From Candidatus Hebobacteria bacterium (GTDB taxonomy: Bacteria > Armatimonadota > Hebobacteria > Hebobacterales > Hebobacteraceae), in the NCBI GenBank assembly GCA_029821235.1, contig JALGTT010000133.1, forward strand, positions 1 through 5,427: a stretch of DNA of 5,427 nt, in the 5' to 3' direction. Under the pieces are notes generated by a model that did no database searches, was not told the origin of the DNA, and saw only the letters and a list, made by a program, of their open reading frames with translations. Positions 1 through 5,427 of the stretch are shown here, in pieces (within the stretch, counting starts at the first letter, position 1; every line of letters begins with the position of its first letter). Both the position numbers and the translations under genes were made by a program.

Positions 1-732
1 TACGCCGCTCTCCTTGCACAACCGCCCGAGGTCGGTCGTCAGCCCATCGCTCAGGTCCATCATCGCAGTGGCCAGGCCGGTGGCGGCGATGGCCTGCGCC
101 TCCGCCAGCCGGGGGCGGGGCTCCAAATGGCGGACGATGGCTTTCTTGACCTCCTTCTCGATGGGAGGCACTCCCTCCTGCAGGAGCGCGAGCCCCGCGG
201 CCGAGCCGCCCAGCGCGCCGGTGACCAGCACCAGGTCGCCCGGCCGGGCACCTTTGCGCGTCAACAGCCGGTCCTGGGCCACCTCGCCGGTGAGCGCCAC
301 GTCCACCACCAACGGCCCCGGGGAGCCGACCAGATCGCCGCCCACCAGGGAGGCGCCGTACCGGGAGGCGCACTCGATCAGCCCTTCGGCGATGCCCTCC
401 GCCACCCCGCTGTCGAGGTCCCCCGGCGCGGCCACGGAGGCGACCGCGAAACGGGGCTCCCCTCCCATCGCGGCGATGTCGCTGAGGTTGCAGGCCATCG
501 CCTTCCATCCGATCTGGCGGGGAGTGGCCCACTCGCGGCGGAAGTGAATCCCCTCCACCATCATGTCACAGGTGAACAGGAGAAATCGGTCGCCGGAGGC
601 GCGCACCACCGCGGCATCGTCTCCGGGCCCCACCACCACGTCCGCGCCCAGGCGCCGGGCCGCCAGCTTGCGGAAGCGGCCCACCATGGCGTTCTCGCCG
701 ATCTCCTTCAGGGGGCCCTCCGCGTCCGTCAT
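1..732 (-). CDS. thiL: Thiamine-monophosphate kinase ThiL (3' end cut off by window edge)
   Basis: ThiL uses ATP to phosphorylate thiamine phosphate to thiamine diphosphate, the last step of thiamine cofactor synthesis, in the cytoplasm. I read 244 codons from an ATG at 730-732. Visible family motifs are GPGDDAAV (residues 35-42, nucleotide/Mg binding), TCDMMVEGIHF (54-64), GWKAMACNLSDIAAMGG (75-91), a GGD near residue 133, VTGALGGSAAGL near 170-181, and DLSDGL (226-231). These are the conserved blocks of the ThiL/PurM-like fold. The family is usually about 310-340 residues, so roughly 70-100 C-terminal residues, including the expected GEDYELL-type motif, lie beyond the left edge. The ATG overlaps the thiC TGA as ATGA, and a purine-rich GGGGGAGGAG lies just upstream inside thiC, which points to translational coupling. 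Identification is firm; only the end is unknown. Confidence 0.96.
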   Translation of the reverse strand, partial: MTDAEGPLKEIGENAMVGRFRKLAARRLGADVVVGPGDDAAVVRASGDRFLLFTCDMMVEGIHFRREWATPRQIGWKAMACNLSDIAAMGGEPRFAVASVAAPGDLDSGVAEGIAEGLIECASRYGASLVGGDLVGSPGPLVVDVALTGEVAQDRLLTRKGARPGDLVLVTGALGGSAAGLALLQEGVPPIEKEVKKAIVRHLEPRPRLAEAQAIAATGLATAMMDLSDGLTTDLGRLCKESGV

Positions 733-2018
733 CGCTCCTCCCCCGGACGGGTGCCGAGCACCTTGTACACACAGTACGGGCCGCACATGGAGCAGGCGGC
801 CATGCCCTCTGCGCCGCCGGGCTGGTAGCGCTCCTTCGCGCGTTCCGGGTCGAGGGCGAGGTGGAACTGCTTTTCCCAGTCCAGGGAGCCGCGCGCGGCG
901 GCCATCTCGTCATCCCGTCTCCGGGCGCGCGCGCCGAGCCGCACCACGTCCGCGGCGTGTGCCGCGATGCGGGCGGCGATGACGCCCTCCCTCACCTCCT
1001 GCTGGGTGGGCAGCCCCAGGTGCTCGGAGGGAGTCACGTAACACAGGAAATCCGCCCCCGCCATGCCCGCCACCGCCCCCCCGATGGCGGCGGTGATGTG
1101 GTCATATCCGGGCGCGATGTCGGTCACCAGAGGCCCGAGCACGTAGAACGGCGCGCCGTGACAGAGCCGTTTCTGGAGGATGACGTTGGCCGCCACCTGG
1201 TCGAGCGGCAGGTGCCCCGGCCCCTCCACCATCGCCTGCACCCCCGCCTTTCTCGCCCGCAGCACCAATTCCCCGAGCACCGCGGTCTCGGCGATCTGCG
1301 CGCGGTCGGAACCATCGGCAAGGCAGCCCGGGCGAAGGCCGTCACCCAGGCTGAGGGTGACGTCATGCTCCCGGCAGATGTCCAGCAGGTCGTCGAAGCG
1401 GGCGTAGAGCGGGTTCTCGCGGCCGTTCTCCTTCATCCAGCAGACGGTGAGAGCGCCGCCGCGGCTGACCACCCCCGTCAGCCTGCCGCCCTCCGTTGCC
1501 AGTTTCGCGGTCTCTCGGGTGACGCCGCAGTGGACGGTGATGAAGTCCACCCCATCCCGCGCCTGCTTCTCGATGACCGCAAACAGATCGTCCTCCGTCA
1601 TCGCGGCCACCACGCCGGCCTTCGCCACCGCCTCCACCGCGGCCTGGTAGATGGGAACGGTTCCCACCGGGGCCGCGCTCTCGCGGATCACCGTCCGGCG
1701 AACCGCATCCAGATCGCCGGCCGTGCTGAGGTCCATCACCGCGTCCGCCCCGGCGTCCAACGCGGCGCGCAGGCGCCGCCGGGTGTGCTCTTCCTCGGCA
1801 TCCTCCGCGGAGGATCCGATGTTGGCGTTCACCTTGATCCGCAGGCCCGCCCCGATGGCGAGCGGCCGCAGGTTGCTGTGGTGCCGGTTGGCAGGCAGCA
1901 CGATGGTGCCGGCGGCGAGGCCTTCGCGGATGAACTCCGCGGCCACCGGTTCGGCCTGCGCGGCCGCCTCCATCTCCGCGGAGATGCGACCCTGATTGGC
2001 TGTTTCCAGTTGCGTCAA
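729..2018 (-). CDS. thiC: Phosphomethylpyrimidine synthase ThiC (short form, TTG start)
   Basis: ThiC is a radical-SAM enzyme that rearranges aminoimidazole ribotide into HMP-P, the pyrimidine half of thiamine. The 429 residues match the short ThiC form without the N-terminal extension of E. coli-type proteins (about 630 residues). Conserved blocks are KVNANIG (62-68), AGADAVMDLSTAGDL, PVGTVPIYQA, MTEDDLF, VSRGG, LSLGDGLRPGC, MVEGPGHLPLDQ, LCHGAPFYVLGPLVTDIAPGYDHI and CYVTPSEHLGLP. The C-terminal cluster motif is CSMCGPYC, giving CX2CX3C for the 4Fe-4S site. The TTG start is chosen because the residues that follow, MTQLETANQG, match the usual family N-terminus and because GAGGAG lies 7 nt upstream. 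It abuts the thiE stop and overlaps thiL by 4 nt. The related 5-hydroxybenzimidazole synthase BzaF is an alternative for this fold, but the thiE/thiL context favours ThiC strongly. Confidence 0.96.
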   Translation of the reverse strand: MTQLETANQGRISAEMEAAAQAEPVAAEFIREGLAAGTIVLPANRHHSNLRPLAIGAGLRIKVNANIGSSAEDAEEEHTRRRLRAALDAGADAVMDLSTAGDLDAVRRTVIRESAAPVGTVPIYQAAVEAVAKAGVVAAMTEDDLFAVIEKQARDGVDFITVHCGVTRETAKLATEGGRLTGVVSRGGALTVCWMKENGRENPLYARFDDLLDICREHDVTLSLGDGLRPGCLADGSDRAQIAETAVLGELVLRARKAGVQAMVEGPGHLPLDQVAANVILQKRLCHGAPFYVLGPLVTDIAPGYDHITAAIGGAVAGMAGADFLCYVTPSEHLGLPTQQEVREGVIAARIAAHAADVVRLGARARRRDDEMAAARGSLDWEKQFHLALDPERAKERYQPGGAEGMAACSMCGPYCVYKVLGTRPGEER

Positions 2019-2660
2019 CTACTTGCTCCTCTGTGCGAATGCCCGCTGAATTCGCTGCATCAGTTCGCGGGCAGCTCCCACCATGTCCTCCGCCCCGGCC
2101 ACCGCGGACACCACGGCCGCTCCATCGGCCCCGGCGCGGATGACCTCCTCCACATTCTCGCAGGTGATGCCACCGATGGCAAGCACCGGCACGTTCACTG
2201 CCTGTCTGATCTCCGCGATGGGACGCAGGCCGATCGGCGCCCCCGCATCGGACTTGGTGGGGGTGGCATAGATCGCCCCCACGCTCACGTAACTCGCGCC
2301 CGCGGCCTCCGCCGCCCGCGCCTCCTCCACATCGGCCACCGATGCCCCTATCGCGGCCTGGGGACCCATCAGCCGGCAGGCCGCGGCGACCGGCATGTCG
2401 TCCGGGCCGAGGTGGACTCCGTCCGCCTCCACGGCCAGCGCTATGTCCACTCGGTCATTGACGATGAAGATCCCTCCGTACTCCCTGGCGGCCCGCCCCA
2501 TCTCCTCGGCCACCGGCAACAAGGCGGCGGTGGTCATCTCCTTATCCCGGAGTTGGATCATGGGCGCGCCGCCCTCCAGCGCGGCCCGCGCCACATCCAC
2601 ATGGTCCCGCCCCAGAGAGGGATTGCGGGCGGTTATCACACAAAGCGTGGGAATCTTCAT
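2019..2660 (-). CDS. thiE: Thiamine-phosphate synthase ThiE
   Basis: ThiE couples HMP-PP with thiazole phosphate to give thiamine phosphate and pyrophosphate. The 213-residue protein has the normal length for the family and a single TIM-barrel domain. Diagnostic motifs are QLRDK (36-40), FIVNDRVDIAL (65-75, with the Mg/pyrophosphate-binding Asn68-Asp69), GVHLGPDDM (81-89), IGASV (104-108), YVSVGAIYATPTKSDAG (124-140, with the TPTK loop), VLAIGGI (159-165) and GADGAAVVSAV near the end. The ATG at 2658-2660 overlaps the TGA of the upstream isomerase gene as ATGA. No strong Shine-Dalgarno precedes it, so coupling to the upstream gene is likely. The stop is TAG at 2019-2021, directly followed in the same frame by the thiC start. 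The regulator-like TenI subfamily shares this fold, but the intact active-site motifs argue for ThiE. Confidence 0.96.
   Translation of the reverse strand: MKIPTLCVITARNPSLGRDHVDVARAALEGGAPMIQLRDKEMTTAALLPVAEEMGRAAREYGGIFIVNDRVDIALAVEADGVHLGPDDMPVAAACRLMGPQAAIGASVADVEEARAAEAAGASYVSVGAIYATPTKSDAGAPIGLRPIAEIRQAVNVPVLAIGGITCENVEEVIRAGADGAAVVSAVAGAEDMVGAARELMQRIQRAFAQRSK
2026..2031 (-). promoter_or_regulatory. Ribosome binding site of thiC
   Basis: On the minus strand this reads GAGGAG, 7 nt before the TTG codon at 2016-2018. It lies inside the last codons of thiE and decides in favour of the non-ATG start of thiC. ThiC therefore has its own initiation signal although it directly follows the thiE stop codon. 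Confidence 0.75.
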
Positions 2661-3229
2661 GTCCGGGCCCCTGCGGCCGCCTCCGCCCTTTCCTTCAGTT
2701 CCAGATAGAGCGCGTGAAGGATGGCGAGGTGCACGTCCTCTATCTGCTGCATGCTCTGCGCGGGCACCACCAGGCAGATGTCCGCCAGTTCCTTCATCTT
2801 GCCTCCGTCCCTCCCCGCCAGCCCGATGGTCGAGACCCCCAGCCCGCGCGCCGCCTCCAGGGCCTGCAGCACGTTCGGGGACCGCCCGCTGCCGCTCACC
2901 GCCAGCAGCACGTCGCCGGGCCGCGCCAGGTTCTTGAGCGGCTCCGAGAACACATGCTCATATCCGAGATCATTGGCATAGGCGGTGAGGGCGGGAACGT
3001 TGTCCACCAGGGAGATCGCCCTGAATCTGGGGGCACCGGGTGGCAGGTCCACGCCCTTGGCCAGGTCAACCACGATGTGGGAGGCGGCGGCGGCGCTTCC
3101 TCCGTTGCCACAGGTGAACATCTGCGCGCCCTCCCGATAGGCCCGCCAGAGCCGGTCGGCAACCGCCTCCAGATCGGAGACAGGCACCTTGGTGAGGAAT
3201 TCCGCCACCTCTCTGAGATAGGCCTTCAC
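2657..3229 (-). CDS. GmhA-like SIS-domain sugar-phosphate isomerase
   Basis: A 190-residue single SIS-domain protein resembling phosphoheptose isomerase GmhA, which converts sedoheptulose 7-phosphate to D-glycero-heptose 7-phosphate for heptose synthesis. Visible blocks are FTCGNGGSAAAASHIVVDLAKG (38-59), RAISLVDNVPALTAYANDLGYEHVF (70-94), GDVLLAVSGSGRSPN (105-119, the phosphosugar-binding SIS loop), GLAGRDGGKM and IEDVHLAILH (163-172). By comparison with E. coli GmhA from memory, His51 and His172 sit at metal/catalytic positions, while Asp55 replaces the usual Glu and Glu164 the usual Gln, so heptose activity is not certain. The GTG start at 3227-3229 is chosen because GGGAGGA lies 5 nt upstream, the length then matches the family, and the predicted promoter leaves no earlier start on the transcript. 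The frame stays open upstream to 3364 but reads promoter sequence there. It is the first gene of the thiamine operon and overlaps thiE by ATGA. Confidence 0.85.
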   Translation of the reverse strand: MKAYLREVAEFLTKVPVSDLEAVADRLWRAYREGAQMFTCGNGGSAAAASHIVVDLAKGVDLPPGAPRFRAISLVDNVPALTAYANDLGYEHVFSEPLKNLARPGDVLLAVSGSGRSPNVLQALEAARGLGVSTIGLAGRDGGKMKELADICLVVPAQSMQQIEDVHLAILHALYLELKERAEAAAGART

Positions 3230-3234
3230 CGATT

Positions 3235-3241
3235 TCCTCCC
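3235..3241 (-). promoter_or_regulatory. Ribosome binding site deciding the GTG start of the SIS isomerase
   Basis: The minus strand reads GGGAGGA, followed by five bases (AATCG) and the GTG codon at 3227-3229. This near-perfect Shine-Dalgarno favours the internal GTG over the longer open frame that begins at 3364. Confidence 0.8.
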
Positions 3242-3280
3242 GAACCCGCACAGTGATTCACGACGTTCTCCCCCGTGGTC

Positions 3281-3309
3281 AGTATAGCGCAATTGCCGGC
3301 CGGGGACAA
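3281..3309 (-). promoter_or_regulatory. Predicted sigma-70-type promoter of the isomerase-thiE-thiC-thiL operon
   Basis: On the minus strand a -35 TTGTCC (3304-3309, 4 of 6 to consensus) is separated by 17 nt from a -10 TATACT (3281-3286, 5 of 6). Transcription would start near 3274, giving a leader of about 45 nt before the GTG at 3229. The spacer contains the 8-bp palindrome CCGGCCGG (3296-3303), which could be an operator or simply GC-rich sequence. The call rests on hexamer matches and position only. Confidence 0.6.
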
Positions 3310-3351
3310 AAGGAGGCGCGGGCGCGCGGCGGAGGGCGGGGAACTCCTTCG

Positions 3352-3380
3352 TTGACGCAAGCATGATGGCTCCCTATAAT
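3352..3380 (+). promoter_or_regulatory. Near-consensus sigma-70-type promoter for the DUF3084 gene
   Basis: A -35 TTGACG (3352-3357, 5 of 6) is followed by exactly 17 nt and a perfect -10 TATAAT (3375-3380). In such a GC-rich context this is unlikely to be chance. Transcription would start near 3387, leaving about 92 nt of leader before the TTG start codon at 3479. The two promoters of this intergenic region point away from each other, with 42 bp between their -35 boxes. Confidence 0.75.
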
Positions 3381-3411
3381 GCCCGTCAGAGGCCGCGTGG
3401 AGGTCGGGAGG

Positions 3412-3445
3412 CGGCCCATCCCCGGGCACCGTCGGTGGTGGGCCG
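3412..3445 (+). other. Possible leader hairpin upstream of the DUF3084 gene
   Basis: CGGCCCATC (3412-3420) can pair with GGTGGGCCG (3437-3445), a 9-bp stem with one G-U pair around a 16-nt loop. It lies within the predicted leader of the rightward transcript. No T-tract follows, so it is not a terminator. GC-rich sequence makes such stems common, so a regulatory role is only a possibility. Confidence 0.25.
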
Positions 3446-3478
3446 GCGATTCGACAGGCGGCGCGAAGAGGCAGACTA

Positions 3479-4739
3479 TTGACCGCGCTATATGGCGTCT
3501 TCCTAATAGCCGCGCTGGTGGTGGTCAGCGGAGTGATCGCCTACGTCGGGGACATCGTGGGCCGGCGGATGGGGCGGAAGCGGTTGAGCCTGTTCGGGAT
3601 GCGGCCGCGCCACACCGCGATTGCAGTATCCGTCGCCGCGGGCATGATGATCGCCATTGTCACCCTGGCCGCTGCCATGGCGGTCTCGAAGGACGTGCGT
3701 GACGGTTTCCTTCGCATGGGTGAGATGCGGCGGGAGCAGGCCCGCCTCTCCGAGCAGGTGCGGAAACTCACCAGCACGGCCGCCGACCTGGACCGGGAGA
3801 GAGCGAAGGCCGAGAGCCAGGTCAAGGCCAGCCGCGCCGAACTCGCCAAGGCGGAAGCGGCCCTCTCCGAGACCCGCCAGCAGGTGGAGGTGCAACAGGC
3901 CAAACTGAAGGAGACCACCCGCAGGCTCGACGCCACCGCCGCCGCCCTCCGCGAGGCGGAGCAGCAGATCAAGCGCGCACAGCGGATCCTCGCCAACGAG
4001 TACCGGATGCGGGAGGAGCTGGAGAGCGATGTCGAGCGCGCCACCCGCACCATCGCCGTGGGCCGCGCCCTGCCGGTGCTGTTCACGGCGGGCCAGGCCC
4101 TGGAGGTGGAACTGTTGCAGGGAGGACGCGGCGCGGCCGAGATCAAGGCCGACCTGGAGAAGATTCTAGACCGCCTGGACCGCGCCGTGCGCGCGGTAGG
4201 GGCACAGCCGCTGGAGGAGGGAAAGCGCGCCGTGGTGGTGCAGCATGCGGTCGTGGACAAGGAGAAGCGCTCGGTCACCTATTTCTCCGAGGAGCAAGTA
4301 CTGTCCGCCGTCGCGCAGCAGATCCACGCCACCCGGGGAGGGGTGATCGTGCGGGTCGACGCGGTGTTCAACAGTCATCCCGGCGAGCCGGCCTATGTGG
4401 ATTTCCGTCTGTTCAACAACAAGAAGATCTATCGCCGCGGCCAGGTGCTCGCGGAGACCATCGTGGACGGCCGGCTGTCCGAGGCGGGGATCTACGTGGC
4501 GCTGGTAAGCCTGTTGCGGGACGAGGTGTCGCTCCGGGCGCGGCGGGAGAACATCATGCCCCGGCCCGCCCCCCTGGGTGGGGAACATCAGCCCGGAGGA
4601 CTTGTTTGCCAGCATCGCGCAATTGCGCGGCATCGAGGGGCCGGCGCGGGTGAGAGCAGTGGCGGAAGACGACATCTGGACCATCGGCCCTCTGCGGGTC
4701 AAGTTCGACATCTCACCGGTCGCGCCGAGTGCCGAGTAG
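3479..4739 (+). CDS. DUF3084 membrane coiled-coil protein, frame broken at a C6 run
   Basis: This protein has two N-terminal membrane segments (about residues 4-23 and 47-69) flanking the short loop GDIVGRRMGRKRLSLFGMRPRHTA. A long charged coiled coil (about 72-185) follows, then a C-terminal domain ending in IGPLRV. This layout, and the RLSLFGMRPR and RRENIMPR signatures, fit DUF3084, a family of unknown function known from Cyanobacteria and others. The start is TTG at 3479, with AGAGG 7 nt upstream and the membrane segment immediately after it. The frame from 3479 stays open to 4789, but past codon 365 it turns into Arg/Gly-rich sequence unlike the family. The +1 frame from the CCCCCC at 4569-4574 reads GNISPEDLFASIAQLRGI and later DDIWTIGPLRV, as the family should, and stops at TAG 4737-4739. 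Corrected for one base, the product is 419 residues. The cause may be a sequencing indel, a real mutation or +1 slippage on CCC-C. Confidence 0.85.
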
Positions 4740-4761
4740 TCAACCTCCGCGCGGCGGTTGA
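4740..4761. repeat. 22-bp palindrome directly after the DUF3084 stop
   Basis: TCAACCTCCGC and GCGGCGGTTGA are inverted repeats with a single mismatch and no spacer, beginning one base after the corrected stop TAG (4737-4739). As RNA it would form a hairpin with a small loop of its inner GC pairs. No T-tract follows, so it is not a classical terminator. It may protect the mRNA 3' end or be a protein site. Confidence 0.4.
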
Positions 4762-4796
4762 TAGCGCGGCGCGGAGACGAGGTAGATAGCACTGAT

Positions 4797-4826
4797 GGAG
4801 AGCGCTTCCGGCGCTCTCCGCATTTC
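4797..4826 (+). terminator. Hairpin terminator after the DUF3084 gene
   Basis: GGAGAGCGC (4797-4805) pairs perfectly with GCGCTCTCC (4811-4819) around a TTCCG loop, and GCATTTCT follows. The 9-bp GC-rich stem is strong but the T-tract is weak. It lies about 57 nt after the corrected DUF3084 stop and just before the nuclease gene. It would therefore end or attenuate transcription from the upstream promoter. In the leftward direction no T-tract follows, so it is probably not a good terminator for the slipin transcript. Confidence 0.6.
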
Positions 4827-4844
4827 TGATCGAGGTTGAGTGCA

Positions 4845-5152
4845 GTGAACAACTCCGAGCGCGCCACCCAACGCGTCCTCGCGATCGAGTGAACACCGTG
4901 GTGCTGGGCGACCGCACCGCCGCCCGGCGGGTCGAGGCCGCGCTGCGCGAGGCCGGGCTGGCCGCGCATCTGGTGGTCGTGGACGAGCACCGCTCCACCG
5001 AGGAGGGCCGCCGCCGATACTTCCAGGACAACCCCAGGCGCGGATGGCGGCGCCTGCTCCCGGTCAGCATGCAGACGCCGCCGCGGCCGTACGACGACTA
5101 TGTGGCCGTGGTGCTGGCGGAGCGTTACCTCCGCCGCCGCGCCACGGGCTAG
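4845..5152 (+). pseudogene. YqgF/RuvX-like RNase H-fold nuclease with internal deletion and frame break
   Basis: The C-terminal part (from 4889) matches the YqgF/RuvX-like family as found in Cyanobacteria: VVLGDRT, then VVVDEHRSTEEGRRRYF, then GWRRLLP, then PPRPYDDYVAVVLAERYL. Such proteins are putative RNases of pre-16S rRNA processing or Holliday-junction-resolvase-like nucleases, about 130-160 residues long. A second frame starting at GTG 4845 (GAGG 9 nt upstream) encodes MNNSERATQRVLAIE and ends at TGA 4890-4892. VLAI followed by an acidic residue is the normal first strand, VLAIDPG. About 40-50 codons expected between that strand and VVLGD are missing, and the parts are out of frame. A -1 shift at GAG-TGA would yield only about 102 residues. 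The GTG at 4889 opens the remaining frame but has no ribosome site. The Glu of VDE and the DD pair are kept, while the PG-x-x-x-CG region is lost. Either a decayed gene or an assembly deletion. Confidence 0.75.
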
Positions 5153-5427
5153 CTGCTCGTCTCGCTCTGGCTGGTCCCCTTGATGCCCTTCAGGAACGGC
5201 GCGAACAGGTCAATGGGAATGGGGAACACCGTGGTGGAGTTGTTCTCGGAGGCCACCTCGGAGAGGGTCTGCAGGTAGCGCAACTGGAGCGCGATGGGCT
5301 CGGTGGCGATGATCTTGGCGGCCTCGGTGAGTTTCTGCGAGGCCTGGAACTCTCCCTCGGCATTGATGATCTTCGCCCGCCGTTCGCGCTCGATCTCCGC
5401 CTGGCGCGCCATCGCCCGCTTCATGGT
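5149..5427 (-). CDS. Slipin / SPFH-Band 7 family protein, C-terminal part only
   Basis: The visible 92 residues are the C-terminal end of a stomatin/slipin-type protein: the helical stretch MARQAEIERERRAKIINAEGEFQASQKL, then EPIALQLRYLQTL, then ENNSTTVFPIPIDLF. The membrane anchor and the SPFH domain proper lie beyond the right edge, since slipins are usually 250-320 residues, so the start codon is not in the window. Family members are membrane-anchored, form oligomers through this coiled region and are often encoded with an NfeD-type partner; that partner would lie outside this window. The stop TAG (5149-5151) overlaps the stop of the convergent nuclease gene. The internal Met at 5422-5424 is not the start, because the family continues upstream of it. 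Identification is firm; subtype is not. Confidence 0.9.
   Translation of the reverse strand, partial: TMKRAMARQAEIERERRAKIINAEGEFQASQKLTEAAKIIATEPIALQLRYLQTLSEVASENNSTTVFPIPIDLFAPFLKGIKGTSQSETSS

Noticed and set aside
780..805. ThiC cluster motif is CX2CX3C rather than the CX2CX4C of E. coli-type ThiC.
   Set aside because: I recall the shorter spacing as normal in short-form ThiC proteins, so it is probably a clade trait and not a defect; an alignment would settle it.
861..2708. Long plus-strand open frame opposite thiC and thiE.
   Set aside because: It is the antisense shadow of two clearly conserved genes; the His/Arg/Gly-rich product matches no family I know.
3213..3218. CTGAGA, resembling part of a TPP riboswitch core.
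   Set aside because: It lies inside the isomerase gene on the antisense strand, and the second conserved TPP block is not seen nearby.
3230..3364. N-terminal extension of the isomerase reading frame to 3364.
   Set aside because: It crosses the predicted promoter, has no family similarity, and a strong ribosome site supports the GTG at 3229.
3541..4278. Minus-strand open frame opposite the DUF3084 coiled coil, rich in Ser and Arg.
   Set aside because: Low-complexity antisense shadow of the heptad-rich, GC-rich coding region.
4616..4629. 14-bp palindrome CGCGCAATTGCGCG.
   Set aside because: It lies within the DUF3084 coding sequence, has no paired site, and is readily expected by chance at this base composition.
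4575..4789. C-terminal tail of the unshifted DUF3084 frame, rich in Arg and Gly.
   Set aside because: The +1 frame holds the family C-terminus; the tail looks like out-of-frame GC-rich sequence and runs through the palindrome.

Overview
This is a GC-rich bacterial window, compact and chromosomal in character. It has no mobile element, CRISPR array, tRNA or rRNA that I can see. The gene set suggests an uncultured Terrabacteria-type lineage, with Armatimonadota or a relative of Cyanobacteria as plausible guesses. The reasons are the short-form ThiC, a DUF3084 membrane coiled-coil protein followed by a cyanobacterial-style YqgF/RuvX-like nuclease, and a slipin. Placement is inference only.

The left 60% (1-3229, minus strand) reads as one tightly packed operon. 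In transcription order it is a GmhA-like SIS-domain sugar-phosphate isomerase, thiE, thiC and thiL, the last running off the left edge. The junctions are ATGA overlaps (gmhA/thiE and thiC/thiL) or direct abutment (thiE TAG followed at once by a thiC TTG start in the same frame). ThiC makes the HMP-P pyrimidine from AIR, ThiE joins the pyrimidine and thiazole halves into thiamine phosphate, and ThiL phosphorylates that to thiamine diphosphate. No thiD or thiazole-branch gene lies in the window.

The interval 3230-3478 is a divergent control region. It holds a good sigma-70-type promoter facing left (TTGTCC / 17 nt / TATACT) for the thiamine operon and a near-consensus one facing right (TTGACG / 17 nt / TATAAT). 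The predicted thiamine-operon leader is only about 45 nt, too short for a TPP riboswitch, and none is visible.

The right 40% (plus strand) carries a DUF3084 gene (3479-4739) whose reading frame breaks at a run of six C at 4569-4574; the conserved C-terminus continues in the +1 frame. After a palindrome and a good hairpin terminator comes a YqgF/RuvX-like nuclease gene (4845-5152). It keeps its first strand (VLAI) and its C-terminal half but has lost about 40-50 codons between them and is out of frame at the junction. Two lesions in neighbouring genes mean either local decay or assembly/sequencing error. The window ends with the C-terminal part of a slipin (SPFH/Band 7) on the minus strand, whose TAG stop overlaps the nuclease TAG stop in a shared CTAG.

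I found no clear new system. The most notable points are the two disrupted genes, the SIS isomerase translationally coupled to thiamine genes, and the single in-frame amber codon between ThiE and ThiC.
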